Of a stretch of 64,000 nt of DNA, positions 10,634 to 22,384 are shown one piece after another. Made by a program: the position numbers and the translations under genes. The notes below the pieces were generated by a model. The model was not told where the DNA came from. It did not search any database and saw only the letters and a program-made list of their open reading frames with translations. Each line of letters begins with the position of its first letter. Within the stretch, counting starts at the first letter, position 1. Where the stretch lies: the NCBI GenBank assembly GCA_025200525.1, contig CM045763.1, positions 86,332,131-86,396,130 on the forward strand, in the 5' to 3' direction. Source of the stretch: Camellia lanceoleosa. Its lineage: Eukaryota; Streptophyta; Magnoliopsida; Ericales; Theaceae.

Positions 10634-13179
10634 TTAAGATGCCCTTTTTGTCCTCTTCCTCAGAGGGGACTCAAGGACACTGTCTTCGTCAGTGCCGCTA
10701 TCAGAATCAGACTCTGAGCTAAAGCCAGTATCGTCATCTCTGCTCCCTGACTCAGAGCTGGTCTCAGCGCCCTCCTCACTCTCAGACCCTGAACCAGCAT
10801 CATCATCCCCACTCTTAGTCGACTCATAAGGTCGGCTTACAACCTCCTCAGTATCGCTGGTCTCAGCATCGTCGCCACTCAAAATCGGCTCTGCGGGAGA
10901 AGAAGTCTCCTTTGTCTGGGATTGACCCCAAGCACCCCTGTCTCTGCCTCGACCTCGGTGCTTATCTCGGCCGTATGCTGGGGCCTATCTACTTTTAATC
11001 CCTGCAGCTGGAAGAGGTGCCACCGGTGCTGCCGCTGGTGCCCTTGGTGTATGTGGAATCTGAAAAACAAGCATCAACATATTAGATACAATGTATTGTT
11101 GCAGAATGGAGTATGCAGTATGAGTATGATACAAAAAGTAGATACAGTATGAGTATAGTGTGTCAGTGCAGTGTAGAATGGTGTGAATACATGTTAGTCT
11201 ACCAGTGAGAGTATGGAATGTCAATGTAGTGGGGAAAGCAATGCAATACACGAGGGAGGGAAATATACCTGAATATCATGGAGACCACGTAGTGTCTCTC
11301 TCCTCTGCACCATGCCGACCAAAGAATCGACCAGCTGGAGAGGAGGCCCTCTATGTACTCCATGGATGCCTGCAAGTGAATTAGAATAATTAGTATCTGA
11401 AAGGGAGAAAAGTACAAGATGCAAGTTGTAAAGCATGGTTCATACCTGAGGTGCGCTTGGGGCTCTGACATATCTCTACCCTGCCTCAAGTGGCTCTATT
11501 GGAATCTGATAGGCTGTCCCGGTCGACAACTAGCATGTAAGCACAATAGGAATTGATGGCCAACTGGCAGTTTGCACAACAGGATGGGCTCTTCCAATGC
11601 CGAGAATAGCCTTACCAGCCAAAGGAGCATCTACTGCATCGCCCTCGCGAACTCTGGTCAGGGGCGACATAAGATGAGTCTGGATGAAGGTCATGTAATC
11701 CCCGTCCCCTCTGAAGTAGTTGGCGTCCAGCAATATCATATACTGAATAATGGCCTTAGCTGAGAGGCTATTAGCTGTCCTTATGGATTTTGGGGGCAGC
11801 ATAGGCACAACTGGGGCAGGCAGGCCCATTGTTTGGAGTACAAACCACTCACCCAAGAACAAGGCCTAGTAGAATGGGCCCTCTAGCAAAATCCAAAAAT
11901 CGGGAAGTGGCCCAGGTCCTAACATACTGGTCTCTAACTCCGGCTGGCATCATCGCCCAGGGCTGCCAGATAATCTGCAAATAGAGGATGCATAAGTTGT
12001 TAGTTGCTGTCAGTTGTTAGAATATGAATCAGAACGATAACAATGGGAATCAAGTAGAAATGGTTGTAAGTTTCGGATTACCTCGCAGGCAACCACTGTA
12101 TCAAAGTATCGGCGGTAGAAGGCAAATGTCTTGTCCTCGCAGTTCTGGTGTTAGTACCGACGCTGGTACCGGTACCGATCATCATATCGTCGCGAGTAAG
12201 GCACGGTTGAAGGAATCTCGTCCATCGGCTCTGGGGTAACCCTGGGAAATAGGCGTAAACCTATAGCTGCAAGAAAAGATTAGTAATGTGAAGCAACAGT
12301 GTGTGAACAGATATCAAACATAAAAGTACGAAGCAGAAAGCATAATACATGAACTAGAAAATACAAAAAAGAAAGCATAAGAAGTAAACAGAATTGAAAG
12401 TGAAGTGCATACCTCCTAGGCTCTCCAATAGCCTCTGACCCCGTCTTCCTTCATGTGGGAACTCGAGTTCATGTAGCCATATAGTGTAGCAATGTATAGA
12501 CGTCCCTGAACGCCCCGGGAGGGATGAAGTCCCGTGTTCCGTTCGCTTGTGGGTCTACTACAGTTCAGGACTCAAATGTCACAGTTCTTAATATGAACCA
12601 AAGAGTCCAAATCCGGCAAATCGTTTTTGAAAATAGATTTTGTTTTTGAAAGAAGTGCCAAACATGGACTGCTTTGCCAGATACAAAGTCGCCACCTAAA
12701 TATTTTATTTTTGGGGAAATTTAGGAAACCCTGGCTCGTTTGCCTAAGGCCACGTGTCCGTTATCACCAAAGTTGCCTCGGCTCGGGAACTTGGGTACGA
12801 TTAGGGAAGGTCACTTCGTGAGCACCCCCGCTTGCCCGATCAAAGATCGGCCTCTACTAACCATGATATCTAGTTTTGAAAACATTATGCGTTCTTATTC
12901 CGGTTATTAGCCTAGATTTACTATGTGATGCAAAGATACAAGTATAGAGGGTTGTTCGAATTGGAACAAAACATTTCATGTTTGTTTTTGAAAGATGGTT
13001 TGCTACCCGCAGGTAGGCTTAAAATGCAGATTTTGCCACTCTCAGGTGGGCTTAAAAAGATGGTTTTGCCACTATCTAGTGGGCTTAAAACTCACAGTTG
13101 ATGATTTGTCCCAATCCAAATAACCCAACCTTCACCCATAGGCATTCAAGCAGTTATATCACATAAGCAGTTAGCCTCA

Positions 13180-14740
13180 TGGTAAGCATGCTATTCATGG
13201 CAGTCACTCACACGCATGCAAGGATGCTAAAGCATAAAACTCACCAAGTACTCCAAGCCAAAACAGAAGCTAATTAGAAATCCATGCATGATCCTAACTA
13301 TACAGAAATGCCTAATGCAACACATGCAAAAATGCAACTATAGCAGGCTCGGCTATTCTAAACATGGCATATGAGATGCAACAGCTATCAAGTATTCAAC
13401 TTGGAATCGAAATACAAATGCAGTTAGTATGATGCGCCGAGCCCGGTGCATGCAAAACAGATGAATGAATGCAAACATGCTATCATACTGTATGCTAATT
13501 GAAACATGCCCTAATCTAACCATCATAAGCAAATAAATAAAAAGGAGAAAGACGTGGGGTTGGAAAACATACATCACATGCACGCACACTTATTACAATA
13601 TTGCCCTCGCGCAGAGGGTCCGAAAGAATAATATACAGTCCCAAATAAATACAATTCGAATAAGTACAAAACCCTAATTAATTAACAAATTAATCTAGGA
13701 AAGCTATAAATTAGCATGCAAGCCAAGGACTGCCTCGACTCTGCTCCGGATGATGGATGATGCATGTTCGGGTTGCCTTGTGCGGAAATCCATGGCGATG
13801 CCCCAATTAGCCTCTGTTTGTAATTATTCTTGGAATGCATGCCAAGCTTCGAAAGGCTGCTGATTCTTGATTTGCTGTAACAGAGAGCAACAGAGGGGCA
13901 TGGCAAAGTATTTTCACACATGTATGCATGCCTCGATCCTCGTGCCACCAATCACGCATCTCAATGCATGATGGCCGAGGAGTCGAATTGCACAACTCAA
14001 TATGGAATGAATGCACATGAAAATACAACTAAGACCTAACTCCATCATGGACAATCCGGAGTGTCAGTGACTGGGGAATTGAGACACGTTCCGTCACTCG
14101 GAGTACGAAACGTATCTCGTTTCCCGTGCTCGGGCTAACTCCTATCCCGAACACAATGCAATATGCATGACATGCATGGATGCAACTAAGATGCAACCTA
14201 ACATGCACAATGCTATGAAATGGCATACACGATGCACGAGGTAACATGGCATATACAATGCGCTAACATACAACCTAGCATACACAATGCTGTGAAATGA
14301 AATAGCATACATAATGCATAATGAGCTTACACCAACACAAGTGGACCTCGGCCACACTCACATAGGAGGCCATTAGGATGGAAATGAGACACTCGAGATG
14401 CGTGCACACATGCACGCAAATCGAGGACCGAACCTAAGGCACGAATGCCACTCTAACAAAACATGGCAAGGCATGGAATACGGCATACAAGCATGCAAAT
14501 TTCAGTACCAAAATATGATGCAAAACAGCCCCGAAACATGGAAACATGGCACCCAATGCATGAAATGAGACCTGAAACTCGAAACTAGGCGCATGGAATG
14601 ACTTATAGCTATACAAAACATGCATTATTTGAACATGAAGAATGAATATAGAATCAAGAAAGTCCCAAAACAAGCATATTTTCAGTTTTAAGCAAGGCCA
14701 AAAGGTGAACACAAGTAGGGCTAAGCTAACATGCAAAAAT
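13180..14740. repeat. CATGCA-rich low-complexity part of the solo LTR
   Basis: The words CATGCA, TGCATG and ATGCAA recur many times in this stretch, most densely at 13190-13350 and 14150-14330 (for example GACATGCATGGATGCAAC). The frames seen here come from these repeated words and are not genes. CATGCA is also the core of the plant RY seed-promoter element, but no function is claimed here. Confidence 0.55.
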
Positions 14741-15540
14741 GGCCTCGAAAGAGAGATAAAGAAGCAAGTAACAAATTATGGCCCTAAATGGCAAATAACC
14801 CTTAAAAAAAGTTGAAGAGGGGCTCAAAATGAAGCACTTTACAGTTTACATCAAGCCACGAAAATAAACACATGCAGGTCTAAAACATTATGCAAGAAAA
14901 AGGCCAAAAGAAGGACAAAGAAGCAAGTGATGGCTGCTGGCCTCAAACAGAGGAGGACCCTTCAACAATGTTGAAGAGAGGCCCAAAAAATGATATTTTA
15001 CAGTTTATGACCAAGCCCAAAACAGTGCACAAGCAAGCTTAAAATACTATACAAAATAAGGCATAAAAGAGAGCTTTAACACAAAGAGCAAAAAGGAAGC
15101 CTCAAACAGTGAAAGACCCTTGATCAAACATGAAGAGTGGGTCAAAATATGACTATTTACAGTTCAGACCAGAGCCCAAAAATACAATCACAAGAAGCTT
15201 AAAAAGCATGCAAAAATAAGGCCAAAAGAGAGATAAAGAAGCAAGTGACAGATGGAAGCCTCAAACAGTGAAGAGCCCTTTAACAATATTGAAGAAGGGC
15301 TCAAAAAAAACCTCTTTACAATTTATGAACAAGCTCAAAACAGTTTAAAAATAGGCCTAAAATACTATGCAAGAAAGAGACATAAATGAGAGCTAAAGAG
15401 GCAAGTGGTAGTATGAAGCCTCAAACAGGGAAGAACCCTTAATAGAACATGAAAAAGATGTTAAAACAAGACTATTTTCAGTTAGGGTCGGAGCCCAAAA
15501 ATGCAAGCACAAAGAGCTAAAATATAGATCAAAATAGGGC
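14735..15540. repeat. Tandem array, about 160-bp unit, about five copies
   Basis: Successive units begin near 14740, 14900, 15060, 15220 and 15380. Each has a GAGAGATAAAGAAGCAAGTG-like start, then GCCTCAAACAGTGAA, CCCTTCAACAATGTTGAAGA, and TTTACAGTTTATGA with an AAGCCCAAAA end. Copies differ at many positions, so the array is old. It lies in the 5' half of the LTR in LTR orientation. Confidence 0.75.
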
Positions 15541-15954
15541 AAGAAAAGAGGAGAAGAAGACTTACCCTTGAAGAAGCAAACTTCAACAACTTTTGGTCCA
15601 AGAAATGTTGCTCCTAAGCCTGGAAATGGCCCTCAAGCTGCTGGAATGGAGTAAGGAGGAGTGGTGCTATGGGTTGTAGAGTAAAGGGTGTAGGGAACTT
15701 AAGGGTTTGAAGGTTGGAAGAGAGGGAGAGGAGGGAGTGTAATGCAAGAGCCTTCAACAATTTTTTCAACCCCTAAAACAAAGGCTGAGGGGCTGGTTAT
15801 ATAGGCAAAGGAGTGGGGGAAAAAGGGGAGAAATGAAATTCAAATTTTCTCCCAAAAAGTTAGCCCCCCGGATACAAAATCTGGGGGGAAACAGAGGGTA
15901 TATTTGTAAAGTACCTGGAGAGAGGATTTTGGCCGGCTAGCTTTCTAGGGTTTA

Positions 15955-15990
15955 GGTGGCCGGCCGGCCTCCCCCATGGCCGGCCGGCCA
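15955..15990. repeat. GGCCGGCC inverted cluster in the solo LTR
   Basis: Two GGCCGGCCGGCC runs flank a short CTCCCCCATG spacer, forming a GC-rich inverted repeat. Related GTGGCCGGCC words occur at 16150, 32000, 33353 and 33383 in the LTRs and 3' region of this Tat family. Confidence 0.6.
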
Positions 15991-17772
15991 AGGGTCAAAA
16001 GGGTCAAGAATGATTAGTGGCCCGCCATGCCAAAAAGATGGCTTCCCATGTGTGCACAACACAACCATGTGGTCAAAAACTGAAGAAAGTGAACCAGGAG
16101 AGAGAAAAACCCATTTTTTAGAGAGGTTCAAAAAGGGTCAGAGACAATTATTGGCCGGCCATCTTATATTGGTGGCCTCCCAGGTGTCTACAACACAAAT
16201 ATGTGGTTTAGGGCAAGAAAAAGTGGCCTTAGGGTGGTCAACATTGGCTTTCTAGTGAGAAAAACGGGCGACGGAGGGCGATGAAGAAATAAAACTGGTC
16301 CTCAGAACAATTGCTGGCCTCCCACTCTTCGACGACCTTTCTAACAATGAAACAGAGGTCCCTGCCAAAAATGAACTCAAACCGATGCAAAACGAAGGTT
16401 CGGGGGCCGAAACATGCAACTCGGGGCCCCGAAAACTGACTGTTAAGCACCAGAGGTGGCGTTCAACCACGAAGTTGGTCTCTTGAGACACAGTGTCCCT
16501 CAAAAGGGAGCAAATAAGGTATGTGCCAAAAATCGGAGCAAACGGAGGTGGTTAAGCGGTCTCGAACCGAGGCACACGGCCAACGGCTCTAAAAAACCGG
16601 AAATCGGGCTCCAAACGGGCAAAATGGCCTACGACCACGAAACGTAGCCTACGGCCACTGAGAGATGATCTACGAGACCTCTCCCTCCCTTCGGGAAGAG
16701 AAAATAGAGAAAACAGAGCCTGGTTCGCAAACCGAGGCAAAGCATGAAAGAGTCCGGAAGTCCAGAGGCAAGGCTTGCAGCCGAGACTCTGAAACCTTTG
16801 AACGAGCACGATATGCAACATCACCAAGTGCTCAATCGGTGACGTCTGAGTCTTAAGGTCGGTCAAAAATGGGGTGTCTACACAATGCCGGCTCCACCCT
16901 AGTCGTAAAACCAAACTCGGGGCAAGGTCACAAGGGTGCTCAGTAAGTATAAACCCATGGTGTTCCACCTGTTTGCGAACAATGTGGTACCGAGAAGATA
17001 CATTAGGAAGTCTCGAGCATACTGCTCCATCTCCTCTTGTGTCTCTGGTTGGCTGTGATGACCCCGACCTCCAAACTAGTCTATAATGATATTTTACTAA
17101 GTCTAATTGCATGATTGTGTGTTTATTTATGCGATTACATGCTTAATTTTGTGATTATCTGTCATTACATGGAATATCTGTTCGAATTGACAACTTAGAT
17201 ACAGAGATTGAGAGCTTAGTTGACTTTAGAAATTGAAATTGATTAGCCCAATAGGCTAAATAGAATATTTAGAATTTTATGGTAACTTTAATTGAAAATT
17301 GATTTGGATCAATTAGAATAAACTGATTGAATTAACTAGAATTAAGCCTAACTAGTTAACCTTAATCATATATGATTAGGCTAACTTAATCACACCATAT
17401 AAATATCTCTAGAAAAGCATATGAGCTCACATATACACACACTTGGCTGAGAATTGAGAGAGAAGGGAGGAGAGTTCAACATTTAGAGAGAGAAAGAGGA
17501 GATTGAAGTGAATTGCTAGAGTTTTGGTGAATTGACCTAGTCCAACACTTGAATTCACACATTAGATATGAAACTCAAGCCAAATTCTTGGAATCAAGTC
17601 ATATAGAAACTAAGTTCATGGAGTTAGGGGATCATTTGTTTGAATTTGAGTAGATTGAGCATGAATTACCATGGATATGATGAATTTGAGTTGAATTATG
17701 CACATGTATGCTTAATCTTTCATTTTTGAGCTAAGATTTCTTGAAATTCATACATGCATGAAGCTTAGGAGG

Positions 17773-18471
17773 TGTACAAGCAAGAAATAATCTTCTCGTA
17801 TAATCCTGTTGATCAAGTTTGCGCTCCTCCAAACGTCGTCGCTTTACTCCCTGAAAACACAAACGTGAGCTAGCCGGCGGGTGTGTGCCGGATACCTCTC
17901 CAATGCTTAAGTCAGCAAAATAGACAAATAGAAAAAAGCTCTGTGTATTCGAGAATCGAAGTTGTGTTACCTGTACATAGGTTAGGTTGTGAGCTTTTAT
18001 AGGTTCCGCGTGGCATAATCCTAGTAGGACTATTACTCCTCCATGTAGAGTGCTCTTAGGAATCACACTCCTGAAAGATAATACTTATCCTTCAACACCC
18101 CCCTCACTACTTAAACCAAGTGAGATGATTTTACCTCGGTAGTATGAAAAAATGACTGAGCTAACATGGCTATGCTAAAGCGGCAAAAATGACCGAGCTC
18201 CAACTAGCTCGGTTCTTCCATTCATAGCTTGTACCTCCGTTTGGTGTACTCCAACTGGGTTAACAACTAAAGATCGAGCTAACTATGCAGAGCGGTGTCG
18301 TTACCTCAGCGCGCCTATGTGTGATGCTTAGCTCGTTCCGAACCTCAACTAGACCCCACTAAGCACTTAGACTGAGCTATATCAACTCTTACCTCGGCCC
18401 AATGTGTGGCCTAACTTACAAAGAAAGTAATTCCTTAGCTCACCCCAATTTATTTATAAATTACCCTCTCA
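17773..18471 (-). repeat. 3' LTR of Tat copy A
   Basis: This is a 699-bp LTR, same length as its partner at 28305-29003. It has a TATA-like CTATAAAAG on the - strand at 17994-18002. A G-rich run (GTGAGGGGGGTGTTGAAGG on the - strand, near 18090-18110) looks like a polypurine tract but also occurs in the 5' LTR, so it lies within the LTR. Confidence 0.85.
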
Positions 18472-18619
18472 GGAGGCATGAGCTTAAAGATCATCCATGA
18501 ATTCATGCATTTCATATCACTTAGTGGTGTTTCAACATGAAGGAGGCTCAATCCATAACATGCATGGTTTCAACTTGAAAATTTAAGCTTGAACTTAGAC
18601 AATTGAAGCATGATTTCGA
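18472..18619. repeat. Second GGAGG plus 148-bp copy of outer LTR sequence, inside Tat copy A
   Basis: This segment repeats 29004-29151, which is the flanking chromovirus LTR right after the 5' LTR of Tat copy A. It starts with the TSD GGAGG and ends abruptly after GATTTCGA, where 18620 onward becomes internal Tat sequence. A normal insertion would not have target-side flank here. Confidence 0.8.
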
Positions 18620-19263
18620 GAACTGTACGTGACTCAATCCCTTTTCCTCTTTGTTTATATAGTCTCTGAAGTATGTAGCATAGCATTCGTACGCTTTTCA
18701 AAAACACATACACCATTTTTGCTTCCATTTTTCTAGGAAAAATCCATGTAGTAAAACCATTGTATTCATGAATAATCTGTAGAACGACATGTTTGATCCA
18801 AAATAGAATTCCAACCGAGCTAGGAACCTGTTTGTACTTAAAGTGTGCACCCAGCCGAACTAGATTAAGTTCCAATAGTTCTTACCTTCTGTTTCACTTA
18901 GCCGAACTAAGGAACCGTACTAGGTGTGCGCATTACCGAACTAGAAGGCCTTAACCAATGACCGGGCTATCACTTGGGACCAAACCAGCTCTTCAACTTA
19001 GTCAAAACCGAACCAAGAATGTCGTATGCTAGGCTTCAACCGGGCTACGAACCCCTCGTTCCAATTAGCCGAGCTAGGACTCCATTTATTTCGCCTTTGT
19101 TTCTCTTAGCACGGTCTAATGATCTGTGCTTAACTCTTTGCCTTTTCACTTTGCAGACTACGACTAGGTTGGCCAGGCACTCCCTTGCACGTCCAACCGA
19201 GATACCCAACATCTTCTCAGCACCGAGCTAACACAGGCTAATTTATACATAATTTAAATCCAT
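18620..19263 (+). other. 5' region of the accessory gene of Tat copy A
   Basis: No gene is supported upstream of the ATG at 19264. The stretch contains several CCGAGCTA/CCGAACTA words, which are frequent in both Tat elements here, and would hold the promoter and 5' UTR of the accessory gene. Confidence 0.4.
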
Positions 19264-21308
19264 ATGGGGAAGTATAGATTTTTAGTAAATTTCCCAGGGG
19301 CTATCGCCGAATTCCACAAAGACTATAACATCCCGGATGATGTCCACCTTAGTTTAGCCAAACTAGACACCATTCCCTGGGGAAAATCGGGCTTCGTCCC
19401 ATTCAACGTCATATCCATTGTAGAAGCCGGACTCCGATTCCCAGTTCAGCCTCTTCTCTATGAATTCCTCAGACAAACAAATCTCTGCCCTACCCAGCTT
19501 TCCACAAATTCGTATAGGATAATAAATGGACTCGCCGAGCTAAACCGCCGGCTTAGCCTCAACCTCGATCTGGCTGAATTATTCCACCAATATTCATTAG
19601 GCCAAAATGAAGACGGTTGGGTATATTATCTAAGAATAAGATGCCGCCGAGAGAAAATAATAAAAAATATCCCGAACAAAGGTGTAAACGATGACGATTT
19701 TTTCTGGGTTTCTGGTGACTTTGAGGACCAGGAAGCCCAAATACCAGGAGACCGTATCAACTGGAATAAAGGAGTAGCCGGTATAATTACCTCGGCTTAG
19801 TTTTGTGCTTTCTTTACTTTGTTTGTAAGTTTTGAACCGCACTAACCCTTGTCTTTTTTCCTTTCTTTATGTAGATTTGAACCTTCTAAAGTCGCAGTAC
19901 AGTTACCCCAACCTTGACGCCCTCCGCGCCGCACTAAGATATCCTAATCGAAGTTGGGCCGAGCTACTCAACTTCGAGCCGACCTACACATACAGCAGCA
20001 GGGGGAAGACCAGGGTGACAGACTTCCTCTTGGAGCCCTCTCCTGAACCTGATCCAACCCTCCCACAAATCAATCTTATCCCATTGACTATAGAACAAGA
20101 GATGACCAAAAAGAGAGCAGTAAGAGCTCTTATCACCGAAACAAACCAGGCCAAGTTACCACAAGCCGGCCAAACAAACGAGGCCGTGGTAGCACTTCCT
20201 ACCTCTCAGCCGTCATCATCTCGGTCGAGCAAGCATGCTCGGACTATCACAACCGAGCAACGCCTTGTCGACAAAGATGAAAACATCCTTCCCCAGACCA
20301 CACCACTGAGCCCACAACTGGAGCGCTCTGACCGAGGTTCCTCCTCTAAATGGGTGCCAAAGATCACCTACAAGAACCGCACTATCACTGATTCCGACTC
20401 AGTGGTCGCAGAAAAAGACCATTTGTTGGCCTTTAATCTTGCCAAGAGCGTCTGCCTTCCAACTGATATGGAGCACCACGATCACCTTACCGAGCTGAAG
20501 GCTATTCACTCGGTAACAAAATCAATGGTGCTGGTAAGTTTCTCCTTTTTCTAGTTTCTCCTTTTTCATCTGTTTGCTCGGTTTAGCTAAAAAATTGTTC
20601 CTTTGTTTGCAGGCCATACAAAAGAACCGTGTTGCTCACAAGCGCATGTTGGAGCTTTGAAAAACCACAAGGCAGGCCATGGCAGAGGCCAATGCTAAAT
20701 TGGTCGAGCTAGACGAGGCTAAGAAGAAAATGGCCGAGCTACAGACCGAGGTGGCCCGTCTGACCGGTCTTGTCAACTCAGCCGAAGCTGATAAGCAGAA
20801 GGCTGCGGCCGTGCTGAAAGATAAATATCTGTGCGAGCTAGTCAAGCTTGAGGGAAAGAAGAACACCGACATAACTGAGTTGGAGAAGAAGGTCGAAAAC
20901 GCGGAAGACAGCGGTTAAAAGGAGGGCGAAGCCACCTATATCCAGCAGTGTGAGGCTGCTAAGGATATATTCTTTAAATGTGGGTGGAAAGCGGCCATGT
21001 CACAGCGCGGTCATGGTCCAGAAACCGAGGTTTTCCTGAACCCTTCTCCGCACTTTATCCCGAGCTACATGGCGGAGTATGCCCACGCCATTCAACAGAA
21101 ATTTTTTCAAGTTGAGAAAGAAGAAGAAGCAACCCCTGCCACCACTACTGATCCCGGTCTTCAAGCTATCCAGTCAGCTCGGGTGGAACCATCGGTGCCC
21201 ATTGCGGTTGACGACGTGGTGGAGATCGACCTACCCGTCGATACCGGGCTACCTATTGGTGATGCCCGGGTTGACTTGGATGCTGATTTAGATGATTTCT
21301 TTGCTTGA
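19264..21308 (+). pseudogene. Antisense accessory gene of Tat copy A, Transposase_28 ('putative gypsy type transposon') family
   Basis: Three exons fit: 19264-19780, 19875-20533 and 20613-21308, with donors GTATAA and GTAAGT and acceptors TATGTAG and TTTGCAG. Exon 1 starts MGKYRFLVNF and carries IPDDVHLSLAKLDTIPWG and GLRFPVQPLLYEFLRQTNL, hallmarks of this family. Exon 2 has DLDLLKS-like and RVTDFLLEPSPEPDPTLP segments and a Ser-rich basic stretch. Exon 3 is coiled-coil (about 20680-20915) with an acidic C-terminus ending DLDDFFA. Stops at 20658 (TGA) and 20916 (TAA) break exon 3. The gene lies opposite to pol, between integrase and 3' LTR, where Tat elements are known to carry antisense extra ORFs. 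Function unknown; the Pfam name does not mean a proven transposase. The same gene is at 45124-47114. Confidence 0.8.
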
Positions 21309-21479
21309 CCATGTTCTTTCTTTTTTACTTCTTGGAGAGAACCTGTAACTGGGCTAAGGCCCCATCTTTTGTACCCTTGATTTGAACTTTGAATGAAAGC
21401 TTCTTTTGTTTCAACTATTTGTTCGGTTTACTCTATGCATTTATTTTCCAACTGTAATCTGAATGAAGTATAACATTTT

Positions 21480-22240
21480 CTGGCTGAGATACCTATCTCG
21501 GTCTTAACCTTGAAATCTATCTGGTCATACCTGCCAACCTCTTCAGCCTAGGTTTTTACCTTGGCTGAAGATCACTAAAAGTTGTTATTCCAACCAACCA
21601 CTCGTCATCCTAGATCCTTATTTTGGTTGAGGAGTACTAAGTGTTAGTTTTTCCAGCCAACCACTCTTCAGCCTAGATCCTTATCTCGGCTGAAGAACAA
21701 TAAATGTTTGTTTTTTTAGCCAACCTCTTCAGCCTAGATCCTGATCTTAGCTGAAGAAGGCTCAAAGTTGGTTATTCCTGCCAAACTTCCTACAACCTCG
21801 ATCCTTATCTCGGCTTTAGGAGAAGTAAGTGTTGGTTTTTCTAGCCAACCTCTTCAGCCCAGATCCTGATCTTAGCTGAAGAGGGCTCAAAGTTGGTTAT
21901 TCCTGCCAACCCAGAGCCAAGTGTTTGGTTATTCCTGCCAAACTTCTTGCAGCCTTGATCCTTAGCTTGGCTTAGAAGAAGTAAGTGTTGGTTTTTCCAA
22001 CCAACCTTTTTAGCCTAGATCTTGATCTTAGCTGAAGAGGGCTCAAAGTTGGTTATTTCTGCCAACCCAGAGCCAAGTGTTTGGTTATTCCTGCCAAACT
22101 TCCTGCAGCCTCGATCCTTATCTCGGCTTAGGAGAAGTAAGTGTTGGTTTTTCCAGCCAACCTCTTTAGCCCAAATCCTAATCTTAGCTGAAAAGAGCTC
22201 AAAGTTGGTTATTCAAGCCAACTCTGATTTCATTGCCGGT
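21480..22240. repeat. Minisatellite between accessory gene and integrase, Tat copy A
   Basis: About ten units of roughly 60-70 bp alternate two types. One has CCTCTTCAGCCTAGATCC, TTATCTCGGCTGAAGA and a GTTGGTTTTTCCAGCCAA joint. The other has GCTCAAAGTTGGTTATTCC followed by TGCCAA. The array sits exactly where the two opposed genes of the element end. A related array lies at 44540-45000 in Tat copy B. Confidence 0.8.
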
Positions 22241-22384
22241 TCACTACAACTATTTTTACAGAGGAAAACAATTTTTGCTGAAAAAGAAACTACTTGTTTT
22301 ATTGAAAAAAAAGAAAAACTACAAGTACGTTTAAAGAAAAAGCTAAAAATAAAATAGTTTGAGAATGGCAGTGTTCCATGGCCT

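Larger units (their letters stand above)
12495..16882 (-). mobile_element. Solo LTR (4.39 kb) of a Tat/Ogre-like element, inserted in the PMD exon
   Basis: On the - strand the unit begins TGTAGACACCCC at 16882 and ends ACGTCTATA at 12495. It is bounded by CAATG (+ strand) at 12490-12494 and 16883-16887, a perfect 5-bp TSD. Taking it out with one TSD joins the PMD frame from GGAGCCGG through CATTG to CTACACTAT. Its start and its terminal block with AGGTGGCGACT are shared with the LTR at 33144-36264 in the opposite orientation, so it belongs to the same or a closely related family. It has no coding sequence. The final dinucleotide is TA rather than CA, a point change. It contains a tandem array (14735-15540) and a CATGCA-rich part (13180-14740). 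Confidence 0.82.

Noticed and set aside
12680..12700. AGGTGGCGACT as a primer binding site next to an LTR end
   Set aside because: The CATTG duplication and the PMD frame place the insert end at 12495, about 200 bp further on, so the motif is inside the LTR. The same holds for the copy near 36064.
16552..17112. 186-codon open frame on the - strand
   Set aside because: It runs across the solo LTR edge, the PMD piece and the start of the chromovirus-type LTR. Only the PMD part has a protein motif, and in a different frame.
18090..18117. Polypurine tract plus LTR start (TGTTGAAGG) that would make the Tat copy A LTRs only 325 bp
   Set aside because: The same tract also precedes the same word in the right-hand copy, so it is inside the LTR. 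The 699-bp limits give TG/CA ends and a GGAGG duplication on both sides.
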